Part shown: one piece after another, positions 17,208 through 27,639 of the stretch | Numbering within the stretch: position 1 is the first letter of the stretch | Layout: each line of letters begins with the position of its first letter | Assembly (NCBI RefSeq): GCF_002750855.1 | Contig: NZ_NWUC01000006.1 | Coordinates: 248,001 to 312,000, forward strand | Source: Neopararhizobium haloflavum | GTDB lineage: Bacteria > Pseudomonadota > Alphaproteobacteria > Rhizobiales > Rhizobiaceae | Direction: 5' to 3' | Length of the DNA: 64,000 nucleotides | Position numbers and translations under genes: made by a program | Notes under the pieces: generated by a model | The model's database searches: none | Seen by the model: only the letters and a program-made list of their open reading frames with translations | What the model was told of the DNA's origin: nothing

Positions 17208-18382
17208 CAAGTGGCTCCGTGCTGGATGACGCCCGCTGCGGCCCACTCCGCGCGGACATCCGGCGAGGGATCGTCCTGTGTGGCGATCGATTCGAATTCA
17301 GCATCCGGCATAAGGCGCGAAAGCGCCCAGACCGCGGCACCGCGAACAAGCGGCGAATCGTCGGCCAGCAGGGCGCGGCAGGGTGCGATGAGAGTGAGGT
17401 CGCCGCTGTTGCCCGCGGCGATCAGCACGTTGCGAAGGAAACGGGCCCGTCCGATCCGCTTTACCGGCGAACCGGAGAAGAAGGTCCTGAAGGCTTGGTC
17501 GTCGAGGGTCAGCAGGTCGACGAGCCGTGGTGCGTCGAGTTCGTTCCGCGCCTTGAGTTTTGCCTCGCGCGCGTGGCTGGCGAACTTGTTCCAGGGGCAG
17601 ACGGCCAGGCAGTCGTCGCAGCCATAGATGCGATTTCCGATCGCCTCGCGAAATTGGCGTGGTATCGGGCCCTTGTGTTCAATGGTCAGGTAGGAGATGC
17701 ACCGTCTCGCGTCCAACTGGTAGGGCGCCGGAAAGGCATTCGTCGGACAGATGTCGAGACAGGCCCGGCACGAGCCGCAGTGGTCCGCCTCGCTCTCGTC
17801 ACGCGGCAGTTCGGCGGTCGTGAAGATCGAGCCGAGAAAGAGCCACGAGCCGAAAGACCGGCTGACGAGGTTTGTGTGCTTGCCCTGCCAGCCGAGCCCG
17901 GCCTGCTCCGCCAGCGGCTTTTCCATCACCGGAGCGGTATCGACGAACACCTTCACGTCTGCACCAGCGCGCGCGGCGAAAGTCTGGGCCACGGTCTTCA
18001 GACGGCCCTTGATCACGTCGTGGTAATCGCGGTGGCGGGCATAAACGGAGATCCCGCCACGGTCCTTCTGCTGAAGCACCGCCAGAGGATCGGTGTCCGG
18101 CCCGTAATTCATCGCCAGCATGATGATGGAGCGCACCTGTGGCCACAACGTCGCCGGATCGGCCCGCCGCTCGGCCGTCTCCTCCATCCAGCGCATGCTG
18201 CCGTGCCGCCCTTCCTTGAGAAACGCGGTCAATCGTTCCGGCGCTTGGGGGATTGCGTCCGGCGCGACCACGCGCAGACCGTCAAAGCCTTCGCGCGCCG
18301 CGACCTCGGTCAGAAGCGCCTTCAGCCGCTGGCCTTTATCGTCCCCCATGTTCCCCGTGCTTTCCGAAGCGACGGTCGCCAT
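17207..18382 (-). CDS. queG: epoxyqueuosine reductase
   Basis: A 391-aa cobalamin- and iron-sulfur-dependent enzyme that carries out the last step of tRNA queuosine synthesis, reducing epoxyqueuosine to queuosine. Two 4Fe-4S motifs are visible, [12 protein letters not shown] (about residue 194) and CDDCLAVCP (about 246), as is the conserved [14 protein letters not shown] segment holding the catalytic Asp. A C-terminal HEAT-like stretch ([16 protein letters not shown] onward) completes the usual fold. It starts 12 bp downstream of the GST gene. Confidence 0.95.
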   Translation of the reverse strand: MATVASESTGNMGDDKGQRLKALLTEVAAREGFDGLRVVAPDAIPQAPERLTAFLKEGRHGSMRWMEETAERRADPATLWPQVRSIIMLAMNYGPDTDPLAVLQQKDRGGISVYARHRDYHDVIKGRLKTVAQTFAARAGADVKVFVDTAPVMEKPLAEQAGLGWQGKHTNLVSRSFGSWLFLGSIFTTAELPRDESEADHCGSCRACLDICPTNAFPAPYQLDARRCISYLTIEHKGPIPRQFREAIGNRIYGCDDCLAVCPWNKFASHAREAKLKARNELDAPRLVDLLTLDDQAFRTFFSGSPVKRIGRARFLRNVLIAAGNSGDLTLIAPCRALLADDSPLVRGAAVWALSRLMPDAEFESIATQDDPSPDVRAEWAAAGVIQHGAT

Positions 18383-18393
18383 GGCGTTTCACC

Positions 18394-19086
18394 CTAGAAG
18401 TCGAGATCCGCGTAGTGCGATGCCGGCGTCACGCTGCGCACCCGATCCGACAAGATCGGACGGAAGGATGGCCGCGACTTCAGCCGCTGATACCAGTCTT
18501 TCGCCTGAGGCCAGTCCTTCCAGTCGATCTCGCCGAGATAGTCGAGGACAGAGATCGAGGCGGCGGCGGCAAGATCGGCGTAACTCAGCCGTTCGCCGGC
18601 TAGCCACGCACGGGATCCGGCCAGCCAGGAGAGATACTTCATGTGCTGCTTGATGTTGCCGCGTGCCGTGCGCATCAGCTTGGAATCGGGGGCTCCACCG
18701 CCAAGATTGGCTGGCATGTGCAGTTTGAAAACGCGTTCGCGTGCCAGATGCCGCGTCACGTCCTGTTCCATCTTGATGAGGAACCATTCCACCAGCCGCC
18801 GGATTTCCGCCCGTTGGAAACTGTTCTCCGCCAGCAGGCGACGGTCGCGCTTCAATGCGCCGTGCGTCTCGTCGAGATACTCGGAGATCACGGTGGCGCC
18901 ACAGAGCGCCCGCATGGAATCATCGACATAGACGGGCAGCGTGCCGGCCGGATTGAGCGCAAGGAAGTCGCGCCGCGCCTCCCATGGCTGCTCGTCGATG
19001 AGATCGTACTCGAACCCGTATTCGCCGAGAACCAGGCGGATGAACCGCGAGTTGGACGACATGGGATGATGATAGAGGGTCGGCAT
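18394..19086 (-). CDS. glutathione S-transferase family protein
   Basis: 230 aa with an N-terminal thioredoxin-like domain ([18 protein letters not shown], then [12 protein letters not shown] with the cis-Pro loop, and the E/S pair in TVISEYLDE) and an all-helical C-terminal domain ([19 protein letters not shown]). Possible substrates cannot be read from sequence. First gene of a three-gene minus-strand operon with queG and an epimerase. Confidence 0.9.
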   Translation of the reverse strand: MPTLYHHPMSSNSRFIRLVLGEYGFEYDLIDEQPWEARRDFLALNPAGTLPVYVDDSMRALCGATVISEYLDETHGALKRDRRLLAENSFQRAEIRRLVEWFLIKMEQDVTRHLARERVFKLHMPANLGGGAPDSKLMRTARGNIKQHMKYLSWLAGSRAWLAGERLSYADLAAAASISVLDYLGEIDWKDWPQAKDWYQRLKSRPSFRPILSDRVRSVTPASHYADLDF

Positions 19087-19250
19087 GCTGCAACTGTCTC
19101 TTTTTTGCCGGCTTCGAGGTCAAACTGCCGCGTCTCGATCCGATGGTCTGGCCACCGCTTCGGCGAAGCAGCTATAGGGGGTCGCATCGGTCAAGACAAG
19201 CGGGCCGCGGCTGCTGCCGCGCCTGTGCGCCATCGCAATGGGACGGTTTG

Positions 19251-20057
19251 ATGGGTGAGGGAACGATAGTCGGCGCGCTCCTTCTGGGCTTGCTCGAAGG
19301 ACTGACGGAATTCATCCCTGTTTCCTCGACAGGCCATCTGCTTCTTGCCGGTCATTTTCTCGGTTTCGAATCGACCGGCAAGACGTTCGAGGTGCTGATC
19401 CAGCTCGGCGCCATCATGGCGATCCTCTCGGTCTATTTCACCCGTCTGTGGCAGATCGCGCGCAGCCTGCCGACCAGCGCCGAATCGCGCCGTTTCGTGT
19501 TTTCGGTTCTTTTGGCATTCCTGCCCGCCGCGGTGATCGGCTATTTCGCCCATGGTTTCATCAAGACCGTCCTGTTCGAAACGCCGGTGCTCATCTGCAT
19601 CGTTCTGATCCTGGGCGGTTTCGTGCTGCTTTGGGTCGACCGTCTCGATCTCAGGCCACGCTACACGAGCGTCGTGGACTATCCACCTTCGCTCGCTTTG
19701 AAGATCGGGCTCTTCCAGTGCCTCGCCATGGTTCCGGGCACGTCGCGCTCCGGCGCCACCATCGTCGGAGCATTGCTGATGGGTGCCGACAAGCGCTCGG
19801 CCGCGGAGTTTTCCTTCTTTCTTGCCATGCCGACCATGCTCGGTGCTTTCACGCTCGATCTTTACCGCAACCATGCCATCCTCACCGCGAACGACCTGAC
19901 GATCATCGCGATCGGTTTCATCGCCGCCTTCGTCGCCGGTGTCTTCGTCGTTCGCTCGCTGCTCGATTTCGTCGCCCGTCACGGCTACGCGCCGTTCGGC
20001 TACTGGCGCATCGGTGTCGGCGCGGCGGGGCTCCTCGGTCTCTGGCTCGTCGGCTGA
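19251..20057 (+). CDS. uppP: undecaprenyl-diphosphate phosphatase
   Basis: A 268-aa polytopic membrane protein that recycles undecaprenyl pyrophosphate to the monophosphate carrier for peptidoglycan and other envelope polymers; overproduction gives bacitracin resistance in relatives. Both active-site motifs are present: [17 protein letters not shown] near the N-terminus and [10 protein letters not shown] in the second half. ATG 19251 is chosen to match the family N-terminus; the frame is open about 36 codons further upstream. Convergent with the TauE-type gene, 5 bp between stops. Confidence 0.95.
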   Translation: MGEGTIVGALLLGLLEGLTEFIPVSSTGHLLLAGHFLGFESTGKTFEVLIQLGAIMAILSVYFTRLWQIARSLPTSAESRRFVFSVLLAFLPAAVIGYFAHGFIKTVLFETPVLICIVLILGGFVLLWVDRLDLRPRYTSVVDYPPSLALKIGLFQCLAMVPGTSRSGATIVGALLMGADKRSAAEFSFFLAMPTMLGAFTLDLYRNHAILTANDLTIIAIGFIAAFVAGVFVVRSLLDFVARHGYAPFGYWRIGVGAAGLLGLWLVG

Positions 20058-20062
20058 CGCCG

Positions 20063-20809
20063 TCAAAAGACGGCGCGGCGGATCAGATCGAGCGCCATCA
20101 CGGTCACAATCGCGCGCATTCCCGTGCGGAAGGTTCGCTCCGGCAGCCGATTGAGAATACGCGTACCGACGACGGTTCCGGCGAAGCCAGTCGCGATCAT
20201 CGCCGCGACGAGAGGAACCCAGGTTGCAAAGGCAAAGCCGGCCAGCGCGAATCCCAGAATCTTGAAGACATGCTGGGTGGTCATCACCGCCGAAAGCGTT
20301 GCCACCAGGGCGTGACGGTCGGCGAAGGTCTTGGAAAAGAGCGCCGCGTTGAGCGGCCCAGTCGCCCCGACGAACATGGACAGGAACGTCGTGAAGAGCC
20401 CCGTGAGACCGAAGCCGGTCAACGAAAGGGCCTGAAGCCGGGGAATCGGAATCCATGTCACGGCAAGGATGAAGAAGCCGAGCAACGCTGTCAGCAGCGT
20501 TTCGGGCAGTTCCACCACAAGGTTCGCGCCGATCAGGCCGCCGATCGCACCGCCAACGGCGAACGCGAAAAGCAGGCGCCAGGCGACATGCGCCCGTTGG
20601 ACGAAGAAGCGCCCGCCATTCGATCCGAACTGGACGGCGCCATGAACGGGGATGAGCGCCGCGATCGGCATGCCATAGGCCATGATCGCGAGCATCAGGA
20701 TACCGCCGCCCAGTCCCACCGCCGCGGTCAATGCCGAGGTGAAGAAGCTGGCAACGACGAGAAGGAGAGCGAAGCCTGGTGCGATGGTGTCCGGCAGCAG
20801 GCTCGACAA
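20063..20809 (-). CDS. sulfite exporter TauE/SafE family protein
   Basis: A 248-aa membrane protein, about eight hydrophobic segments, with the two family repeats (TAAVGLGGGILMLAIM and, in the second half, GFAGTVVGTRIL). The transported anion is unknown. The only sensible start is a TTG at 20809, with GAGGA four bases upstream and 8 bp after the stop of the NDUFA9-like gene, so it is probably expressed from that gene's promoter. Confidence 0.85.
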   Translation of the reverse strand: MSSLLPDTIAPGFALLLVVASFFTSALTAAVGLGGGILMLAIMAYGMPIAALIPVHGAVQFGSNGGRFFVQRAHVAWRLLFAFAVGGAIGGLIGANLVVELPETLLTALLGFFILAVTWIPIPRLQALSLTGFGLTGLFTTFLSMFVGATGPLNAALFSKTFADRHALVATLSAVMTTQHVFKILGFALAGFAFATWVPLVAAMIATGFAGTVVGTRILNRLPERTFRTGMRAIVTVMALDLIRRAVF

Positions 20810-20817
20810 TGCTGTCC

Positions 20818-21813
20818 TCAGTGCTCGCCGCGGTCGGCGACGGCGTCGGGCTTGGTGAACTGGCCCTGCACGCGGAAGCGCATCAGGTAGCTCGGGAGGA
20901 TGGCGTCGAGCAGCGTCGGCTGAATGCCGAGACCTTCAAGGGTTCGCCCGTCCTGGATCGCATCCTTCGAGACCACGTTGTCGCGGCGCAGTTGCTTGAC
21001 CTGATCGCCGGTGATCGGCGGTGCGATCAGCGGCACATGGGCGAACGTGCGTCCCATCAGGGAGGCGATCGACCAGGGGATCGAGACGAAGGCGCGCTTG
21101 CGCTGGATCACCTTCAGCATCTCTTCCATGCATTCGCGGAACGTCAGGACCTGCGGCCCGCCCAGTTCCAGCACCTGACCGCCCTTGATCGCGCCGTCGA
21201 CATGGCGGGCAAAGACCTCGGCGACATCGCCGACATAGACCGGCTGAAGCCGCGTCTTGCCGCCGCCGATCAGCGGCAGGGCCGGCGCGATGCGCGACAT
21301 CTCGGCGAATTTGTTGAAGAAACCGTCCTCCGGCCCGAAGATGATGGACGGCCGAATGATCAGCGCGTCCGGGACGATCTCCCGCACACTCGCCTCGGCC
21401 AGCCCTTTCGTGCGGGCATAGTCGGAATCGGCGTGCGGATCGGCGCCGATGGCGGACATGTGCGTCAGTGGCACGCCCTCGGCCCGCGCCGCCTCGGCAA
21501 CCGCACGTGCCCCGAAATCCTGAACGCTGTCGAAACCGTTGCGTCCAGTCTCATAGAGAATGCCGACGAGGTTGATCACATGGTCGGAGCCCTTCACCGC
21601 CCGGTCGACGGACTCGCGATAGCGCAGATTGGCCTGCACCGCCATGATCTGGCCGACCGCGCCGAGCGGCTGGAGAAAGCTCGCCAGATGCGGCTTGCGG
21701 CAGGCAACGCGCACCCGGTAGCCGCGCTGCGCAAGCGCCCGGATCACATGGCGCCCGACAAATCCGGCGCCGCCGAATACGGTGATCAGCTTGGGGTGGG
21801 GAGGCGTCGTCAT
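20818..21813 (-). CDS. complex I NDUFA9 subunit family protein (atypical SDR)
   Basis: 331 aa with an N-terminal nucleotide-binding motif VFGGAGFVGRHVIRAL, then HMSAIGADPHADSDYARTKG and RPSIIFGPEDGFFN. This is the family of the NDUFA9/39-kDa accessory subunit of respiratory complex I; alphaproteobacteria carry it as a free-standing gene. A respiratory or ubiquinone-related role is inferred from the family. ATG 21813 is used; a TTG six bases upstream is less likely. Confidence 0.87.
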   Translation of the reverse strand: MTTPPHPKLITVFGGAGFVGRHVIRALAQRGYRVRVACRKPHLASFLQPLGAVGQIMAVQANLRYRESVDRAVKGSDHVINLVGILYETGRNGFDSVQDFGARAVAEAARAEGVPLTHMSAIGADPHADSDYARTKGLAEASVREIVPDALIIRPSIIFGPEDGFFNKFAEMSRIAPALPLIGGGKTRLQPVYVGDVAEVFARHVDGAIKGGQVLELGGPQVLTFRECMEEMLKVIQRKRAFVSIPWSIASLMGRTFAHVPLIAPPITGDQVKQLRRDNVVSKDAIQDGRTLEGLGIQPTLLDAILPSYLMRFRVQGQFTKPDAVADRGEH

Positions 21814-21905
21814 CGTCAAGGGTCCTGTCGTCTATTCCTGGGCAGGCGGAGGGTGCCGCTTGCTTATGCTATTTCCGAACGGCGGGGAACCATCGGCGTC
21901 GGCGC

Positions 21906-22199
21906 CTATCCGTCATATCCCGCCACGATGATCAATTCGGCCTCGGCGACCGATTGGCGGATTGCCTTGGCTTCCTGATAGGCGGGGCTGTTATAGCAGT
22001 CTCGCGCCGCTTCGACCGAGGGGAACTCGATGACGACGTTGCGCGCGCGCGCCGTTCCCTCGAGCGCATCGACTTCGCCGCCGCGCACCAGGAACCGGGC
22101 GCCATACTGCTCGAAAGCCGGCTTGGCAGTCGAGACATAATCCTTGTATCGCTCGGGGTCGCGCACGTCGACGCGGGCGATCCAGTATCCTTTGGCCAT
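21906..22199 (-). CDS. DUF1330 domain protein
   Basis: A 97-aa protein with the ferredoxin-like dimeric alpha-beta barrel pattern (YWIARVDVRDPERYKDYV... ARFLVRGG... VVIEFPSVEAARDCYNSPAYQEAK). The biochemical role of the family is not established. The start at 22199 is chosen over 22205 because AAGGAG sits six bases ahead of it. It follows pyrF by 19 bp and is probably the last gene of the pmtA-FMN reductase-pyrF operon. Confidence 0.88.
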   Translation of the reverse strand: MAKGYWIARVDVRDPERYKDYVSTAKPAFEQYGARFLVRGGEVDALEGTARARNVVIEFPSVEAARDCYNSPAYQEAKAIRQSVAEAELIIVAGYDG

Positions 22200-22218
22200 G
22201 GTCATCTCCTTGTTGCTT

Positions 22219-22908
22219 CTAGGCCGCGGCCCGGATTTCGGCAGCGATGGAGGCAGCTGCCGCCTTCGGGTCGGCAGACTGGACGATGGGGCGCGCGACC
22301 ACCAGATGGCTGGCGCCGGCGGCGATCGCATCGCCGGGGGTCGTCACCCGCTTCTGGTCACCTGCCGCACTGCCTGCCGGACGGATGCCCGGCGTCACGA
22401 CCGCCATTTGCGGACCGACGATGGCGCGCACGTTGCGCGCTTCGGCCGCCGAGCAGACGATGCCGCCCATGCCGGCATCGCGCGCCTGGGCGGCCCTGCG
22501 CTCCACCAGGGCGTCGGGTGTCAGCGCGTAGCCGGCCTCCTTAAGGTCGCCTTCGTCCATGGACGTCAGGACCGTCACGCCGAGAAGGCACAGCGGGGAG
22601 CCGCGCGCCGCCTCGACCGCTGCGCGCATCGCCTTGGGGTAGGCGTGCAGCGTCAGCATCGTCATGTCCATCCTCGCGATGTTCTCGACTGCTTTTGCCA
22701 CCGTGTTGTCGATGTCGAGGAGCTTCATGTCGAGGAAGACCGACTTTCCATCGCGGCGAAGATCGCGCGCGAACTCCAGGCCGCCGGCGAAAACGAGCTG
22801 ATAGCCGATCTTGTAGAAGCCGGCTGCGTCGCCAAGCTTCGTCACGATCGCTTCCGCTTCCTTGATGGTCGGCACATCCAGTCCGACGATCAGCCTGTCT
22901 TCCGTCAT
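22219..22908 (-). CDS. pyrF: orotidine 5'-phosphate decarboxylase
   Basis: A 229-aa TIM-barrel enzyme for the last step of UMP synthesis. The catalytic Lys/Asp array is visible as [13 protein letters not shown] near residues 58-70, and phosphate-binding segments VTPGIRP and a C-terminal VVARPIV complete the site. Start at ATG 22908. Lies 73 bp after the FMN reductase gene on the same strand. Confidence 0.95.
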   Translation of the reverse strand: MTEDRLIVGLDVPTIKEAEAIVTKLGDAAGFYKIGYQLVFAGGLEFARDLRRDGKSVFLDMKLLDIDNTVAKAVENIARMDMTMLTLHAYPKAMRAAVEAARGSPLCLLGVTVLTSMDEGDLKEAGYALTPDALVERRAAQARDAGMGGIVCSAAEARNVRAIVGPQMAVVTPGIRPAGSAAGDQKRVTTPGDAIAAGASHLVVARPIVQSADPKAAAASIAAEIRAAA

Positions 22909-22981
22909 TGTCTGCTGCCTGCGGTGGTCCTTCGATCCCGTTCTCGTCGCATGAAGCCGGTCGGATCGCAAGCGCGCCGAC

Positions 22982-23563
22982 CTATCGCATGCCCCGCCAG
23001 CGGCTCTGTTCGACGAGGGCACGGCAGGTTGTTGCCAGCGCCGCCGCCGCGCGCTCGTCGATGAGCGTGCCGGACGCGTCGAAGGCCTTCGCCGCAGCGC
23101 CGATCGAACATTGCGCGGTCACGACCTCGGCCCCGACATTCATCATCACGGATCGGACATGGTAAAGGCCGCGCGCACCCGCGAACCGCCCGTTTGATGC
23201 CGAGCCGAGCGCGACGAGCGTGCCCTTCCAGGGCTTGAGCGCGCGGTCGCCATCCTTGGAGATGCGGCTGACCCAGTCGATCGCATTCTTGAGAAGCGGT
23301 GGGATGGAGGAGTTGTATTCCGGGCAGGCCACGAAGACCGCATCATGATGCGCGATCTGCCGGCCAAGCTTCATGGCGTTTTCGGGGATGCCCTCGCGCG
23401 CCTGCAGATCCTCGTCCATGATCGGCAGCGGATAATCGCCAAGCGACAGGCGCGTGACGTCGGCGCCGAGCACCGCAAGTTCGCGCGCTGCTGCGTCGGC
23501 GAGGCTCGCATTGAACGAGCCCGATCGGACCGATCCGGGAAAAACGAGAACCTTGGGCGTCAT
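22982..23563 (-). CDS. NADPH-dependent FMN reductase
   Basis: A 193-aa flavodoxin-like reductase: the N-terminal phosphate loop [16 protein letters not shown] and the [18 protein letters not shown] segment are diagnostic of the NADPH-dependent FMN/quinone reductase family. ATG 23563 overlaps the pmtA stop (ATGA), which fixes the start and couples the two genes. Confidence 0.92.
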   Translation of the reverse strand: MTPKVLVFPGSVRSGSFNASLADAAARELAVLGADVTRLSLGDYPLPIMDEDLQAREGIPENAMKLGRQIAHHDAVFVACPEYNSSIPPLLKNAIDWVSRISKDGDRALKPWKGTLVALGSASNGRFAGARGLYHVRSVMMNVGAEVVTAQCSIGAAAKAFDASGTLIDERAAAALATTCRALVEQSRWRGMR

Positions 23564-24156
23564 GCCGGCCGGCTGTAGAGCCACAGATGCGCAGGCGGAA
23601 GGTTACGCACCACGAAGTCGAGCCGCTCGACCACGTAGTTCCCCCGCTCGGGCGCGATCGGAGAGCGCGGACCGTAGGTGATCTGCACCACCGGCCGGCC
23701 CTCGGGGATGCGCGTCAGGAGATCCTCCAGAAAGGCGATCCGGTCGGGCATGGGAAAGTTGAGAAGCGGAATGGCGGAGACGACACAATCGAACGTCGTA
23801 TCCGCGAATTTTCCGAGCGTCGCATCGAGATTGAAAGCATCGCCCTGAATGAAGCGAACGCTCGGATAGTCCTTGATCAGCTGAGCGTAGAAATCCTCCG
23901 AGAATTCCACCGAGATCAGATCGTCCGGCGAAACGCCGCGTTCAAGGATCGCTTTGGTGATGACCCCGGTGCCCGGGCCGAGTTCGAGGACGGGCAGACC
24001 CGACCCGGCATCGATCACGCTGGCCATGCGGCGGGCGGTGGTGGTCGAGGTCGGGATGATCGAGCCGACGGCTTTGGGGCCATCGATCCAACCCTTGAAG
24101 AAACGGATTTCCTCATTGAAGCGTTCGGAGAACTTTCGCGACAGCGCGCCGACCAT
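23560..24156 (-). CDS. pmtA: phosphatidylethanolamine N-methyltransferase, PmtA type
   Basis: 198 aa, closely resembling the rhizobial PmtA that methylates phosphatidylethanolamine three times to phosphatidylcholine. The SAM-binding motif LELGPGTGVITKAIL is near residue 57, the acidic post-motif GDAFNLD follows, and the N-terminal FFKGWIDGPKAVGSIIPTS and C-terminal VVQITYGP and VVRNLPPAHLW segments are family-specific. Its position next to dnaJ and pyrF matches Sinorhizobium as I remember it. Phosphatidylcholine is therefore expected in the membrane of this organism. Confidence 0.9.
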   Translation of the reverse strand: MVGALSRKFSERFNEEIRFFKGWIDGPKAVGSIIPTSTTTARRMASVIDAGSGLPVLELGPGTGVITKAILERGVSPDDLISVEFSEDFYAQLIKDYPSVRFIQGDAFNLDATLGKFADTTFDCVVSAIPLLNFPMPDRIAFLEDLLTRIPEGRPVVQITYGPRSPIAPERGNYVVERLDFVVRNLPPAHLWLYSRPA

Positions 24157-24286
24157 GCTGAGTGTCCCTCCAGGGCGACCCGGACATTGCCGCCATGCCG
24201 ATATCCAAGAGCGACGTCAACGGCCGCTCGGCCGTTCTAGGCCGATTTCGCCTCAAGCTCAAATGACGCAACGTCACACGAAGCGG

Positions 24287-25432
24287 CTAGTTGCTGAGCG
24301 TATCGAAAAAATCCTTCATGCGCGAAAAGAAACCCGCCGATTCCGGGCTGTTTTCCTTCGACGACAACGATTCGAACTCGGTCAGCAATTCGCGCTGGCG
24401 CTTGGACAGCTTCTGCGGCGTCTCGATCGTGACCTGGATGTAGAGATCGCCGGTCTGAGACGATCGAAGAACCGGCATGCCCTTGCTGCGCAGACGGAAT
24501 TGCTTTCCGGTCTGCGTTCCCTCGGGCACTTTCACGCGCGTCTTTGAACCATCCAGCGTCACCACGTCGAACTGGCCGCCAAGAGCGGCCGTCGTCATGG
24601 AAATCGGCACGCTGCAGAAAAGATCCGCGCCGTCGCGCTGGAAGAATTCGTGCGGCTTGACCGAAAGGAAGATGTAGAGGTCGCCCGATGGGCCGCCGCG
24701 CATGCCGGCCTCGCCTTCGCCGGCCAGCCTGATGCGCGTTCCGTCCTCGATGCCGGCTGGAATGTTGACCGAAAGCGACCGGTCTTCCGTGACGCGGCCC
24801 TGGCCGGCGCATTTCGGGCAGGGATCGTTGATCGTCTGACCCCGTCCATGGCAAGTCGGGCAGGTCCGCTCGATCGAAAAGAAGCCCTGGGCGGCGCGAA
24901 CGCGCCCCGAGCCGTGGCAGGTGCCGCAGGTTGTCGGATGCGTGCCCGGCTTGGCCCCGGATCCGGAGCAATTGTCGCACTGGATGGAGCTCGGCACGCG
25001 GATTTGGGCCGTCTTCCCGTAATAGGCCTCTTCGAGCGTGATCTCCATGTTGTAGCGAAGGTCGGCACCGCGCTCGCGTCCGCCGGTGGACCGGCGCTGG
25101 CGCGCCCCGCCCATCATCTCGCCGAAGATGTCTTCGAAGATATCGGAAAAACCGCCTTGGCCGCCGGCACCGAAACCGCCGCCGCCAAAGCCGCCCGCGC
25201 CGCCGTTCTCGAACGCTGCGTGGCCGAAGCGGTCATAGGCCGCCCGCTTCTGCGGGTCTTTCAGGGTCTCGTAGGCCTCGCCGACTTCCTTGAATTTCTG
25301 CTCGGCCGCCTCGTCGCCGGGGTTGCGGTCGGGATGGTACTTCATCGCGAGCTTGCGATAGGCGCTCTTCAGCTCCTTTTCGTCAGCCCCCTTCTTGACC
25401 CCGAGCGTCTCGTAGAAATCTGCTTTCGCCAT
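24287..25432 (-). CDS. dnaJ: chaperone DnaJ
   Basis: 381-aa Hsp40 cochaperone of DnaK. The J domain carries HPD in [11 protein letters not shown] (about residue 33), followed by a Gly/Phe-rich linker and four zinc-binding CxxCxGxG repeats ([32 protein letters not shown]), then the substrate-binding domain. It follows dnaK by 67 bp, with a hairpin between the genes, and is presumably cotranscribed from the dnaK heat-shock promoter. Confidence 0.97.
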   Translation of the reverse strand: MAKADFYETLGVKKGADEKELKSAYRKLAMKYHPDRNPGDEAAEQKFKEVGEAYETLKDPQKRAAYDRFGHAAFENGGAGGFGGGGFGAGGQGGFSDIFEDIFGEMMGGARQRRSTGGRERGADLRYNMEITLEEAYYGKTAQIRVPSSIQCDNCSGSGAKPGTHPTTCGTCHGSGRVRAAQGFFSIERTCPTCHGRGQTINDPCPKCAGQGRVTEDRSLSVNIPAGIEDGTRIRLAGEGEAGMRGGPSGDLYIFLSVKPHEFFQRDGADLFCSVPISMTTAALGGQFDVVTLDGSKTRVKVPEGTQTGKQFRLRSKGMPVLRSSQTGDLYIQVTIETPQKLSKRQRELLTEFESLSSKENSPESAGFFSRMKDFFDTLSN

Positions 25433-25459
25433 AAATGTGCAGGCTCCGCACGTCTGACC

Positions 25460-25486
25460 GTCCCGGCCGCCTCAGGCGACCGGGAC
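25460..25486 (-). other. dnaK-dnaJ intercistronic hairpin
   Basis: A perfect 7-bp stem GTCCCGG/CCGGGAC (25460-25466 with 25480-25486) with an inner GCC/GGC stem and a TCA loop. There is no T run, so it is more likely a partial attenuator or mRNA-stabilising element that keeps DnaK above DnaJ. Confidence 0.6.
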
Positions 25487-25499
25487 CGATGGGTTCAAC

Positions 25500-27425
<1,926 letters not shown>

Positions 27426-27538
27426 TGTTCTTCTCTCTCCTTAAAGCGAGCCGTCCGGACCCGGTGTGGCGTTCCGACTGACGGCCCCTAACGGGATTGG
27501 TGTTGGTTTGTCATTCTGCTGAGCCAAGCAGTTCCCGG

Positions 27539-27570
27539 CGTATATAAGAACCGGGTTTTGTCACTGCAAG
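27539..27570 (-). promoter_or_regulatory. sigma-32 (RpoH) promoter of dnaK
   Basis: On the minus strand the sequence reads CTTG (27570-27567), an 18-bp spacer, then CTTATATACG (27548-27539). This matches the alphaproteobacterial heat-shock consensus CTTG-N17/18-CYTATNTNNG at every fixed position. It sits about 115 bp upstream of the dnaK start codon. Confidence 0.82.
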
Positions 27571-27639
27571 ACGGAAGTTTTGCCTGCCGCCAATGCGTGG
27601 GGAACCCTCATTGTGCCGTGCGCGGCGCGTCGCTGAGGG

